Below are positions 1-7,699 of a stretch of DNA of 19,080 nt, piece by piece; the first letter of the stretch is position 1, and every line of letters begins with the position of its first letter. The translations under genes were made by a program, and so were the position numbers. This DNA is from Chryseobacterium gleum (GTDB lineage Bacteria; Bacteroidota; Bacteroidia; Flavobacteriales_D; Crocinitomicaceae): the NCBI GenBank assembly GCA_945877045.1, contig CAMCQW010000009.1:1-19080 (forward strand), in the 5' to 3' direction. The notes beneath the pieces are model-generated. The model made no database searches. It was not told the origin of the DNA and saw nothing but the letters and a program-made list of their open reading frames with translations.

Positions 1-1061
1 ACTGTTTGACCTGCAGCTCCTAAATCTGGACCATAACCACCACCCGAAGCAACCGTTGTACCCGCGCTGTTTTTAATCGTCCAAGAAGTCTCCGTTGCAT
101 ACGCATCGGTTGTAATGTTAACTGTTACATACTGATTAGAAGCAACTAATGCCGCAGCAACCGTTGCATTCACGCCATTGTTTGCCGCGTTTGCATCAGC
201 TGCTGTAGCAACCGTAACAACCAAAGCGCCACCCATGAAACTTGCAATTGGTGTACAAGTAACTGTTGCAACACCATATGTAGCTAAACTTCCTGAATAT
301 GTTCCAGTTGAAACCGTTGTTCCACCTTGAGTTACAGTAACAGTTGCAGCAGTTAAGGGGCTTGTTCCATTGTTTTGAATTTTCACCTCTGGAGTATAAG
401 ACCCTTGGCAATGAACTAAAGAACCTTCATAAGTAAGTGCTGCTACGTCTGCAGGATTTGAAGCTGGAGGAGGGCAAGAACCAATTGCTGTATAAATAGC
501 AGCTGCAGTTGCTTGGCCAATCTCTGTTACTACACGGTTCGGACAAATTTTGTAGATTGTTGGGAAATAACCAATGTTAAAATTTGTGTTGATTGTATTT
601 GCTGTAGCCGTAATTGGATTCGCCATCGGGAATTGTATTTGACCTGCAGCATTAGGATTTGTCCAGTTGCCAATAGCACCTGATCCGTCTAACATCGTAG
701 CATCCGCAGTTGCACCATCGCCCTCAATCCAAATAACCATAAGATCATCTGTTGTGTTTGCAGCAACGCCGGGCTCTCCTGCTGGACCGTGTGCAGCATA
801 CGCATCTTCTAATGCACCTGATAAATGATAATTCCAACATGGACCACACCAAGTTGCAGAAACATCTAAAATAACTGTATAACCAGCATCAAGATAGTCA
901 TACAATTTATAAGAACCATTGTTTGTCATTCCAGCGGTAGACAACCAGGGCTGATAAGCACTTACAGTGAAGTCTGGAGCAAGGCTTCCAGGCGCCAACT
1001 GTGCAAAAGTTGTAGCGGATGTTGCTGAAAGCAACAAGGCTGATAGTAAAAGTTTTTTCAT
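1..1061 (-). CDS. Secreted thioredoxin-fold multidomain protein, partial (C-terminus beyond window)
   Basis: The frame is open from the ATG at 1061 to the window edge, giving 353 complete residues and no stop. Residues 1-20 form a Sec signal peptide (KK, then a Leu/Ala-rich core, ending near TFA-Q). Residues 27-195 look like a thioredoxin/AhpC-TSA-type fold: a WCGPC active site at 71-75 follows a beta-strand (VILDVSAT), and a candidate cis-proline loop lies at GYFPTIY (about 164-170). Residues 205-300 resemble a CARDB-like beta-sandwich (QNNGTSPLTAATVTV). A second Thr/Gly-rich beta domain starts near 308 (TTDAYATETSWTIK). This arrangement is common in exported Bacteroidota proteins that end in a type IX sorting domain, but the C-terminus is not visible here. 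Role inferred: a periplasmic, surface or secreted redox protein. The partner is unknown. It lies downstream of hemD on the same strand, 123 bases away. Confidence 0.85.
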   Translation of the reverse strand, partial: MKKLLLSALLLSATSATTFAQLAPGSLAPDFTVSAYQPWLSTAGMTNNGSYKLYDYLDAGYTVILDVSATWCGPCWNYHLSGALEDAYAAHGPAGEPGVAANTTDDLMVIWIEGDGATADATMLDGSGAIGNWTNPNAAGQIQFPMANPITATANTINTNFNIGYFPTIYKICPNRVVTEIGQATAAAIYTAIGSCPPPASNPADVAALTYEGSLVHCQGSYTPEVKIQNNGTSPLTAATVTVTQGGTTVSTGTYSGSLATYGVATVTCTPIASFMGGALVVTVATAADANAANNGVNATVAAALVASNQYVTVNITTDAYATETSWTIKNSAGTTVASGGGYGPDLGAAGQT

Positions 1062-1123
1062 TTTATAAAGATTAAAGTTTAGCGTAAAATTAACTCCAAA
1101 TTTCTAGCAAACAAAACTTTTAG

Positions 1124-1146
1124 CTTATTAATATTAATTTAATAAG
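1124..1146. repeat. AT-rich inverted repeat between hemD and the thioredoxin-fold gene
   Basis: CTTATTAA (1124-1131) and TTAATAAG (1139-1146) are perfect 8-base complements around a 7-base loop. It starts 39 bases beyond the hemD stop codon and could be a weak terminator for the DUF4271-hemD unit, but only the outer pair is G-C and no long T tract follows on the minus strand. It may be chance in AT-rich spacer. The rest of the 1062-1184 gap shows no perfect TAnnTTTG box and no other feature. Confidence 0.25.
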
Positions 1147-1184
1147 AAGGCACTATAAAGAAAGGACGAAAAAAAGTGAATGTG

Positions 1185-1934
1185 TTATTTTTTCTTGAGT
1201 TGTTCTAAGATAAAAAGCTCAATTGCACCAACCATAGATGGCGCTTTCGGGTGCGGTGCATTTACATCAAGACGTAAGTTGTGCTTTTCAACTGCCATTG
1301 CCGTTGTAGGGCCAAAAGCGGCTATCGCAGTGGTGTTTTGTTTGAAATCGGGGAAATTTACAAATAGTGATTCTATTCCTCCAGGACTGAAAAAGACTAA
1401 TAAATCGTAGTAGACATTTTCTAAATCCGAAAGATCAGACGCGACAGTTCGGTATAGGATTGTTTTAGAAAACCGTATTTTACTTAGTTCTAAGGTTGAT
1501 GGTATATTGTCTCGAAGAATATCCGTGCACGGCAAGAGAAAGTTTTCTGATTTATGCTTCTTCATTACCTCAACTAAATCTTCAATTGTTTGCTTTCCAA
1601 AGAAAATTCTCCGCTTACGATAAGCCACGTATTTTTGTAGGTAAAGCGCCACAGCTTCAGAAATGCAAAAATATTTCATCTCTTCTGGCACAGTAAATCT
1701 TGATTCTTCAGCAATCCTAAAAAAATGATCCACAGCAACTTTAGAAGTAATAATTATAGCGGTATGATCAACTAGATTTATTTTTTGGGCGCGAAATTCT
1801 TTCACGGAAATTCCTTCCACCTTGATAAATGGGCGAAAATCAATCTTGATTTTGTATTTTTTTGCTAAGTCAAAATAAGGCGAGTTGTCCCCTTCAGGTT
1901 GAGGTTGAGACACTAGAATAGTTTTTATTGCCAA
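1185..1934 (-). CDS. hemD: Uroporphyrinogen-III synthase (HemD)
   Basis: This 249-residue cytoplasmic enzyme cyclises and inverts ring D of hydroxymethylbilane to give uroporphyrinogen III in haem and sirohaem synthesis. The assignment rests on the overall look of Bacteroidota HemD: N-terminal TILVSQPQP, then NSPYFDLA and KIDFRPFIKVEG, the strand TAIIITSKVAVDHFF, and the C-terminal pattern YDLLVFFSPGGIESL followed by AAFGPTTAMAVE, which is the family's best conserved stretch. The start is TTG. Between this codon and the in-frame TAG that ends the upstream gene there is no ATG or GTG, and the conserved N-terminus begins immediately, so UUG initiation is nearly forced. It follows the DUF4271 gene by 21 bases and is probably transcribed with it. 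Confidence 0.92.
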   Translation of the reverse strand: MAIKTILVSQPQPEGDNSPYFDLAKKYKIKIDFRPFIKVEGISVKEFRAQKINLVDHTAIIITSKVAVDHFFRIAEESRFTVPEEMKYFCISEAVALYLQKYVAYRKRRIFFGKQTIEDLVEVMKKHKSENFLLPCTDILRDNIPSTLELSKIRFSKTILYRTVASDLSDLENVYYDLLVFFSPGGIESLFVNFPDFKQNTTAIAAFGPTTAMAVEKHNLRLDVNAPHPKAPSMVGAIELFILEQLKKK

Positions 1935-1955
1935 GTCTAAAAGTTTAAAATTGTG

Positions 1956-2630
1956 CTACTTAACAAATGAAGACAGTTTGCTACCAAAGAAAACATAAAG
2001 AGCTATCATTGGCAAAACTTCAACGGCGCAAAAGTACAACAAAATGTAATACCACCTAATTCCCATTAACATTGACGCGATTATTCCTTTTATTAAGCGA
2101 TTTAGATACATGAGAAAAAAGCCCACTAAAAAGACGGAAAACATCATTTCAACTAATGATTTATTTAATGTAATAATAATGGCAATCGTTAAAAAGAAAA
2201 ATCCGCCGGCACAGATTGCGAATCGCAAGTGATATTTTAGTTGCCTTATTATAGGGTGTTTTCCAATCATCGCGTAAATCAGACCTTGCCCAGCCTTCCA
2301 ATATATTAATAATATAACTGGAATTAAAAATGCAATTAGCCATGTTCCAGGGCTTTTCGCGTTCAAATCAATGATTAATAAAAGTGCTAAAGCTGCGCCA
2401 ATTACAAAATTCAAGGTTAGTAAACGAAAAGTAGCCAAACTCATTCTCTCAGAATCATGATTGAAAGAATCTTCTTTTTGAATCCGATAAAAGCCTGAGA
2501 AAACTAAAGGAATCAATTTTACTTGTCGAGAAGAGGCAATTGCGATAAGTAGGAAAGAAAAAGAACACGTTAGCACCCACCCCATAGAAATTTGTGGGTC
2601 TCGTAGATGAAGTGATAAGGTTTCATTCAT
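1956..2630 (-). CDS. DUF4271-family integral membrane protein
   Basis: This 224-residue protein has about six hydrophobic segments, roughly at residues 18-36, 68-88, 93-110, 135-154, 160-178 and 193-215. Charged loops separate them, including one near residues 48-65 that carries KEDSFNHDSER. It has no signal peptide with a cleavage site and no catalytic motif I recognise. The size, the membrane pattern and the position directly upstream of hemD match the Bacteroidota family DUF4271, whose function is not known to me. The start is the ATG at 2630, 29 bases below a TAnnTTTG box. The recurrent pairing with hemD suggests a link to the cytoplasmic membrane or tetrapyrrole metabolism, but that is only inference. 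It is divergent from the acyl-CoA dehydrogenase gene across a 100-base spacer. Confidence 0.8.
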   Translation of the reverse strand: MNETLSLHLRDPQISMGWVLTCSFSFLLIAIASSRQVKLIPLVFSGFYRIQKEDSFNHDSERMSLATFRLLTLNFVIGAALALLLIIDLNAKSPGTWLIAFLIPVILLIYWKAGQGLIYAMIGKHPIIRQLKYHLRFAICAGGFFFLTIAIIITLNKSLVEMMFSVFLVGFFLMYLNRLIKGIIASMLMGIRWYYILLYFCAVEVLPMIALYVFFGSKLSSFVK

Positions 2631-2658
2631 AATTGAATTCCTATTTAAATTAGTTCCA

Positions 2659-2666
2659 CAAAATTA
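2659..2666 (-). promoter_or_regulatory. Candidate -7 box for the DUF4271-hemD unit
   Basis: Read on the minus strand the sequence is TAATTTTG, a full match to the Bacteroidota -7 consensus TAnnTTTG. It would place the transcript start near 2655, about 25 bases before the ATG at 2630. No convincing TTG element is seen at the usual -33 position, so this is a motif match only. Confidence 0.4.
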
Positions 2667-2703
2667 AATAGAAACTCTTTTAAATTAAGTTTTATTTATT
2701 GAT

Positions 2704-2711
2704 TACTTTTG
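2704..2711 (+). promoter_or_regulatory. Candidate -7 box for the acyl-CoA dehydrogenase gene
   Basis: TACTTTTG matches TAnnTTTG and ends 19 bases before the ATG at 2731, which predicts a leader of roughly 15 bases. The spacer is AT-rich and the -33 element is not obvious. Together with the box at 2659-2666 it would make this 100-base spacer a compact divergent promoter region. Confidence 0.4.
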
Positions 2712-2730
2712 CATCACCAAAACATATTTG

Positions 2731-3927
2731 ATGAAATCCGATCTTTTTAAGCATCCTGATTATTACAATTTAGATGATTTATATTCCGAAGAACATAAAC
2801 TAATCCGTGACACAGCGAGACAATGGGTTAAAAAAGAAGTGTCGCCAATTATTGATGAACATTACGAAAAAGCAACTTTTCCAATGCACCTTTTAAGGGG
2901 ACTTGGAGAAATCGGGGCCTTTGGTCCATATATTCCTGTTGAATACGGTGGCTCCGGGTTAGACCAAATTTCTTATGGAATTATCATGCAAGAATTGGAG
3001 CGTTGTGATTCAGGTTTGCGATCTACTGCTTCCGTTCAATCCTCCTTGGTAATGTATCCAATTTGGAAATACGGTTCTGAAGAACAGAAAAACCGCTTTT
3101 TACCGAAGCTTGCTTCTGGAGAAATGATGGGTTGTTTTGGATTAACAGAACCTGATTTTGGATCGAATCCCGGCGGCATGCTTTCTAATTTTAAAGATGA
3201 TGGAGACCATGTAATACTGAATGGCGCAAAAATGTGGATATCAAATGCCCCTTTCGCGCAAATTGCCGTTGTATGGGCTAAAGATGAAACCGGAAGGATT
3301 CACGGCTTGATCGTAGAAAGAGGAATGGAAGGGTTCTCTACTCCAGAAATGCATGGCAAACTATCCCTGAGAGCCTCTTCAACAGGTGAATTAATTTTTG
3401 AAAATGTTCGGGTCCCAAAAACTAATATATTACCAAATAGGACTGGTTTAGGAGCGCCACTAAGTTGTTTAGACTCCGCAAGGTATGGAATTGCCTGGGG
3501 AGCGCTAGGTGCTGCTATGGATTGTTACGACCAAGCGGTAAGATATTCCAAAGAAAGAATTCAATTTGGGGTTCCAATTGGAGCGTTTCAGTTGGTTCAG
3601 AAAAAACTGGCAGAAATGTTAACGGAAATAACCAAAGCACAACTATTGACATTTAGACTTGGTCAATTGCGAAATGATGGTAAAGCGACAACCGGTCAAA
3701 TTTCAATGGCAAAAAGAAACAATGTGGAAATCGCCGTAAATATTGCGCGTGAAGCGAGGCAAATTCACGGTGGTATGGGAATAACAAGTGAATACTCAAT
3801 GATGCGTCACATGGCAAATCTAGAATCGGTGATGACCTATGAAGGAACACACGACATACATTTGTTAATAACCGGAATGGATATAACAGGAATCCCTTCG
3901 TTTACAAGAGACCTTCCTGAATTATAG
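2731..3927 (+). CDS. gcdH: Acyl-CoA dehydrogenase, probably glutaryl-CoA dehydrogenase
   Basis: This 398-residue FAD enzyme has the three acyl-CoA dehydrogenase parts in order: N-terminal helical domain (about 15-125), beta domain with the flavin-contact stretch GCFGLTEPDFGSNP and the strand KMWISNAP (about 125-235), and C-terminal helical domain (about 245-385). The Glu of TYEGTHDIH (E371) sits where the catalytic base lies in this family. The segment ELERCDSGLRS supplies E90, R97 and S98, which correspond to the residues that bind and decarboxylate glutaryl-CoA in the human enzyme (E87, R94, S95), and NARYGIAWG-like and MLTEITKAQ stretches also fit that subfamily. Predicted reaction: glutaryl-CoA to crotonyl-CoA plus CO2 in lysine/tryptophan breakdown. 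The start is the ATG at 2731; the in-frame TTG just before it is less likely. The stop overlaps the convergent TPR gene by 6 bases. Confidence 0.9.
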   Translation: MKSDLFKHPDYYNLDDLYSEEHKLIRDTARQWVKKEVSPIIDEHYEKATFPMHLLRGLGEIGAFGPYIPVEYGGSGLDQISYGIIMQELERCDSGLRSTASVQSSLVMYPIWKYGSEEQKNRFLPKLASGEMMGCFGLTEPDFGSNPGGMLSNFKDDGDHVILNGAKMWISNAPFAQIAVVWAKDETGRIHGLIVERGMEGFSTPEMHGKLSLRASSTGELIFENVRVPKTNILPNRTGLGAPLSCLDSARYGIAWGALGAAMDCYDQAVRYSKERIQFGVPIGAFQLVQKKLAEMLTEITKAQLLTFRLGQLRNDGKATTGQISMAKRNNVEIAVNIAREARQIHGGMGITSEYSMMRHMANLESVMTYEGTHDIHLLITGMDITGIPSFTRDLPEL

Positions 3928-5748
3928 ATCGTCAATAACCTGATCACCGCGCAATTCCCGAATTTTGTTTCTGGTTTCATCGGAATACAAACTATTTGAA
4001 TAGTTGAAAAGAAGCTCTTTATAATAAAACAATGCTTTCTCTTTATCTTTTATATAATTCTCGTTGATTTTTGCCAATCGATATAGGGCATCATCTGCTA
4101 AAATATCGGTCGCGTATTTAGATACCACAAGTTGATAGAAAGCACTTGCTTCTCCCCATTTTTTTTGGCGTTCCATCGCCTGTCCTTTTTTATATAAAAT
4201 CTCATCGTTTAAGGAATGAAAGGGATAGTTGAGTTGAATACTATCGAAGAGATAGAAGGCGCTGTCTACTTGGTTTTGTTCAAGTAACAAGTCGGCGCTT
4301 GCATACCACATCATCGCTTGATAATTACTGTCTAAACCAAAATTATCCGTAATCGCAACAGATAATTGCATCGCGTCGTTAGCGATTAATTTAGACGTAG
4401 ATTCTTTTAATACACTTAATTGGGATTGTGCAAAATCAAATTCGCCATCAAAATAAAAAACCCGCGCATTCTTATACTTCGCCTCATTGCCAATAACATC
4501 AAACTTATAATCATTATCAATTTGCATATACAAAATTGAAGCATCCCAAATTCTCGCATTTAAGACATAGAAGTCGGCGAGCAACATTTTAACCGTTGCA
4601 CGTTGCATGTCAGAAAGTCCTGGTGTTGCTATAAATTGCTCAAGGATTGCAATGGCCTCTACTTTTTTGCCCGCATATTGGGCCATTATCTTCGTATATT
4701 CTAATATGACATTGAAAGATTTTCGAGAGTTTGCCATCCTATCAATTACCATTTTATATTCTTTAAGGGTTGTTTCCAACTCCTCATTGGTATAAATTTT
4801 AAAGAGACTTAGTTCGACATAACGCGTGTTTAACATCGCCATTTCGGCTTCAAAATAATACGGTGCCTCAATACCCAATTCAATTACATAATAAAAACAC
4901 TTTCTTGCTTCCTCAAAGGATTCGTTTTCAATGGCCATTTTACCAAGTTCCATAACACGTGCTCCCATGTTTCGCAAACGCTTGTCCAGGGCAACAACCT
5001 GCACGAAAGCGGCTGAGAAGTTTTTGTTTTGTAAAAAAAGCCAAATTAGCATTTCACTAAATTCAAATCGACTGTTTGGTCTTTGTATTTTTTCTAAAAA
5101 TGCGCTTTTAATTTCTTTCAAATCAGGCCCGTCTTCTGAAAAATCAAATTTTGCCTCCATTCCCAATTGTATTGCTTCTTGGTATTCTGGGTATTTATCC
5201 AATAAATCAAGATAAGTCTCAATAACTTTTGACTTATTCCCTATAGAATGATAATAGTCGGCGTAGACTAATTGAAAGGGATAATCAGGCATTTGTCTAC
5301 TCCCTCTATCCAAGACTTCTTTTGCTAAATCGGTTTTGTTCTGCTTGATAAAAGCCCTAAAAACCTCTATGACACTTGTCGGATTTTGAGCTGTAAGCGC
5401 TATCACCTCATTGAACGTTTTTTTTGCTTTGTTATCCTCCTTTATCGTTTCATAAAAGAACCCTAATTGTAATAGTATTTCTAGATCTTTCTTGTTTAAT
5501 GAAATTTGTTTTTTAATCGTTTTTTCCGCTGTATTAAAATCTTTTGTTGCGATTAAACAATCTAAATATGAATTGTAGACCGTTTTGTTTTGGTCTGAAT
5601 TGTATATTTTTTCGTAATAGGTAATTGCTTTTTCGAAATCACCATTTTGATAATAATGTTGAGCCAGTTTCAAATCGTTTTCTGTCTGTGATAAAGACAA
5701 AAAAGAAAAGAAAAGAAAAAATAAAGATAAACTCCTTTTAAATGGCAT
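3922..5748 (-). CDS. Secreted tetratricopeptide-repeat protein
   Basis: This 608-residue protein begins with a signal peptide (MPFKRSL, a Phe/Leu-rich core, cleavage probable near SLS-Q at about residue 21). Most of the rest is helical repeats of TPR type. The first is clear (LAQHYYQNGDFEKAITYYEKIY, residues 28-49), and others lie at about 90-125 and in the last 150 residues (YKKGQAMERQKKWGEASAFY; ALYRLAKINENYIKDKEKAL). The tail YSDETRNKIRELRGD resembles the end of other Bacteroidota periplasmic TPR proteins. Probable role: a periplasmic or outer-membrane-associated scaffold; partners are unknown. It starts one base after the stop of the lipoprotein gene, so the two are almost certainly co-translated in the serS unit. 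Its stop codon lies inside the end of the convergent acyl-CoA dehydrogenase gene. Confidence 0.87.
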   Translation of the reverse strand: MPFKRSLSLFFLFFSFLSLSQTENDLKLAQHYYQNGDFEKAITYYEKIYNSDQNKTVYNSYLDCLIATKDFNTAEKTIKKQISLNKKDLEILLQLGFFYETIKEDNKAKKTFNEVIALTAQNPTSVIEVFRAFIKQNKTDLAKEVLDRGSRQMPDYPFQLVYADYYHSIGNKSKVIETYLDLLDKYPEYQEAIQLGMEAKFDFSEDGPDLKEIKSAFLEKIQRPNSRFEFSEMLIWLFLQNKNFSAAFVQVVALDKRLRNMGARVMELGKMAIENESFEEARKCFYYVIELGIEAPYYFEAEMAMLNTRYVELSLFKIYTNEELETTLKEYKMVIDRMANSRKSFNVILEYTKIMAQYAGKKVEAIAILEQFIATPGLSDMQRATVKMLLADFYVLNARIWDASILYMQIDNDYKFDVIGNEAKYKNARVFYFDGEFDFAQSQLSVLKESTSKLIANDAMQLSVAITDNFGLDSNYQAMMWYASADLLLEQNQVDSAFYLFDSIQLNYPFHSLNDEILYKKGQAMERQKKWGEASAFYQLVVSKYATDILADDALYRLAKINENYIKDKEKALFYYKELLFNYSNSLYSDETRNKIRELRGDQVIDDL

Positions 5749-5749
5749 T

Positions 5750-6286
5750 TTATACTTTTTGTAAGGTCCGTGATAAAGAATCTAAACTAGGGTGAAGACG
5801 AAAAAATGTTTTCATTGTTTCATCTTTATAAGAAATATAAGCCTCCAGCAACGTCATTAATTGATTGATTTTGTTTGCCTCAAAAGCAATGTATTCATCG
5901 TATTTACCGCGCTCGCCTTCCCCGTTTTGAACATCTAATTTTAAGTTCTTTAATGCCAAACGCTCTTCATTTATTCCTTTGATTAATTGACTGTATGATT
6001 TTGCTAATGGCTCAAAGGATCTTCGCATTACTTTATAGTCGTCCATTTTTTTGCCTAGCTCCAAATTAATGGTGTCTAAATATAGTTTTTTTTTGATCCG
6101 TAATTCAACTTCCGATGTTGCTAACTTAATTTCGGAAATTGAATCAATTTTATTCTTCGTTACCTGCCCCTCTAAAGCGCTTATTTTTTTTTGAAGCTCC
6201 GTTATTTTAACCAATTGGCCTTTTTTTGCAAAGTCGGAACATGCCATTAATAAAAGTGCGGCGATAAGTAAAAAACCATTTTTCAT
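5750..6286 (-). CDS. Coiled-coil lipoprotein of unknown function
   Basis: From the ATG at 6286 the protein has 178 residues. An in-frame GTG two codons earlier is possible but would put Asn-Met before the lysine of the signal. The N-terminus is a lipoprotein signal with lipobox LMAC (Cys16) followed by Ser-Asp. After residue 24 the sequence is almost all helical with heptad-like spacing (KITELQKKISALEGQV, EVELRIKKKLYLDTI), and there is a short Gly-rich break at about 122-128 (NGEGERGK). No enzymatic motif is visible. The mature protein would be anchored to a membrane and could act as an adaptor. It lies 16 bases after serS and 1 base before the TPR protein, which makes a physical partnership with the TPR protein the most reasonable hypothesis. 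Confidence 0.8.
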   Translation of the reverse strand: MKNGFLLIAALLLMACSDFAKKGQLVKITELQKKISALEGQVTKNKIDSISEIKLATSEVELRIKKKLYLDTINLELGKKMDDYKVMRRSFEPLAKSYSQLIKGINEERLALKNLKLDVQNGEGERGKYDEYIAFEANKINQLMTLLEAYISYKDETMKTFFRLHPSLDSLSRTLQKV

Positions 6287-6302
6287 ATTCACACTGTATA
6301 AA

Positions 6303-7574
6303 TTATTGGATAATACTGAATCCAGTATATGACTGTAATATAGTTGGGATGTTTATCCCCTCCGGTGTTTGGTTGTTTTCTAATATAGCCGCTAAAATTC
6401 TTGGAAGCGCTAGAGCGGAGCCATTAAGTGTATGACACAAATGAGATTTCTTTTGGGCATCTTTATAGCGCAGTTTTAAGCGATTGGATTGAAAAGTATC
6501 AAACCTAGAGACCGAACTTACTTCCAACCATTTTTCTTGTGCGGCAGAATAAACTTCAAAATCATAGGTCATTGCTGAGGCAAAGCCCATATCGCCCCCA
6601 CAAAGCCTTAGTACACGAAAAGGCAATTCTAATTTAACTAATAATTCACGAACATGGGATACCATTTCATTCAGTGCTTTTTCTGAATTTTTAGGGGTTT
6701 CTATACGTACTATTTCCACCTTATCAAACTGATGCAAACGGTTTAAGCCTCGGACATCTTTCCCATATGAACCCGCTTCCCTTCTAAAACAGGGCGTGTA
6801 ACCCGTTAATTTAATTGAAAAGTCTTCGTTGGGCAATAGCACGTCCCTGTAAATATTTGTTAGGGGAACCTCTGCTGTAGGGATTAAATACAAATCGTCT
6901 GCCGGAGAATAGTACATCTGACCTTCTTTGTCAGGGAGCTGGCCCGTTCCTATTCCACTTGCCTCATTTACTAAAAGTGGCGCGATAAACTCTTCATAAC
7001 CGGCTTTTTCTGCCTCATCTAGAAAAAATGAGATTAATGCGCGTTGTAATTTTGCTCCTTTTCCTCTATAAAAGGGAAAACCTGCACCGCTTACTTTTAC
7101 GCCTAACTCAAAATCTATTAACTCATATTTTTTGACTAAATCCCAATGAGGAGAAGTAGAAAAAGAGAAGATAGGAAATTCCCCATAACGTTCAATTTGT
7201 TCATTATCTTCCGGCGATTTTCCCTGTGAAACATCTTCATGGGGAACATTCGGAAGAGAATAAAGTAGAGCGCTTATTTTTGACTCCATTTCCTCCACCT
7301 TTAACTTCAAGTTCGTTTCTTTTTCTTTAAGGGAAATGGTTTCTATTTTGAGTTGGGAAGCTTCTTCTTGATGGCCTTCTTTTAAAAGAAGGCCTACTTT
7401 TCGTGATAATTGATTTAATTCTGCGAAAATTGACTCAAGTTCTGTTTTGGATGATCTCCAAAGACTATCAATCTCCAAAATTTCATTAATCGTATTGGCA
7501 GCATCAATGTTTCTTTTAAAAAGTCCGTTTAACACCCCTTCTTTATCCGATCGCAATCGTTGAATCTCTAACAT
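6303..7574 (-). CDS. serS: Seryl-tRNA synthetase
   Basis: This 423-residue class II aminoacyl-tRNA synthetase is of normal length. It charges tRNA-Ser and also supplies Ser-tRNA for selenocysteine where that is used. Residues 1-105 form the N-terminal tRNA-binding arm, a long antiparallel coiled coil (ELESIFAELNQLSRKV, then KEKETNLKLKVEEMESKI). The catalytic core shows TAEVPLTN (233-240), motif 2 FRREAGSYGKDVRGL (263-277) and motif 3 LNGSALALPR (383-392), with the serine/ATP pocket residues of EVSSVSRFDTFQSNR between them. The start is the ATG at 7574, 20 bases below a TAnnTTTG box. It heads a three-gene unit with the coiled-coil lipoprotein and the TPR protein. Confidence 0.98.
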   Translation of the reverse strand: MLEIQRLRSDKEGVLNGLFKRNIDAANTINEILEIDSLWRSSKTELESIFAELNQLSRKVGLLLKEGHQEEASQLKIETISLKEKETNLKLKVEEMESKISALLYSLPNVPHEDVSQGKSPEDNEQIERYGEFPIFSFSTSPHWDLVKKYELIDFELGVKVSGAGFPFYRGKGAKLQRALISFFLDEAEKAGYEEFIAPLLVNEASGIGTGQLPDKEGQMYYSPADDLYLIPTAEVPLTNIYRDVLLPNEDFSIKLTGYTPCFRREAGSYGKDVRGLNRLHQFDKVEIVRIETPKNSEKALNEMVSHVRELLVKLELPFRVLRLCGGDMGFASAMTYDFEVYSAAQEKWLEVSSVSRFDTFQSNRLKLRYKDAQKKSHLCHTLNGSALALPRILAAILENNQTPEGINIPTILQSYTGFSIIQ

Positions 7575-7593
7575 AGTTTATTGGTAATTTTTA

Positions 7594-7601
7594 CAAATTT
7601 A
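7594..7601 (-). promoter_or_regulatory. Candidate -7 box for the serS unit
   Basis: On the minus strand this reads TAAATTTG, a full TAnnTTTG match, and predicts a transcript start near 7590 and a leader of about 16 bases before the ATG at 7574. The upstream -33 element is not clear. The 125-base gap between serS and the isoaspartyl peptidase gene otherwise holds only the short repeat noted separately. Confidence 0.45.
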
Positions 7602-7612
7602 ATCAATTGGGC

Positions 7613-7680
7613 GCTAACTAATCGATAAAAAGAACTTGATTGTTTTGAATTTGGTACTAACAATTTAAAAATGCTAACTA
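7613..7680. repeat. Octamer direct repeat upstream of serS
   Basis: GCTAACTA occurs at 7613-7620 and again at 7673-7680, exactly 60 bases apart, with a partial copy (ACTAAC) near 7656-7661 between them. On the minus strand the copy nearest the gene lies just upstream of the predicted serS -7 box. Two copies of an octamer in a short spacer could be operator half-sites or simple chance. I see no T-box or other riboswitch fold. Confidence 0.25.
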
Positions 7681-7699
7681 GACTCCTAAAAAATACGGA

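Noticed and set aside
40..330. Repeated caaccgttg-like units in the first 330 bases, possible tandem repeat
   Set aside because: They are irregularly spaced and are explained by Thr/Val/Ala-rich beta-strand codons in the coding strand of the secreted protein.
2728..2730. TTG directly before the ATG of the acyl-CoA dehydrogenase gene
   Set aside because: It adds only one residue and an ATG follows at once; ATG is the simpler start.
4931..5215. 94-residue plus-strand frame inside the TPR gene
   Set aside because: It lies wholly inside a clear coding gene on the other strand and its product shows no domain or signal; treated as a shadow.
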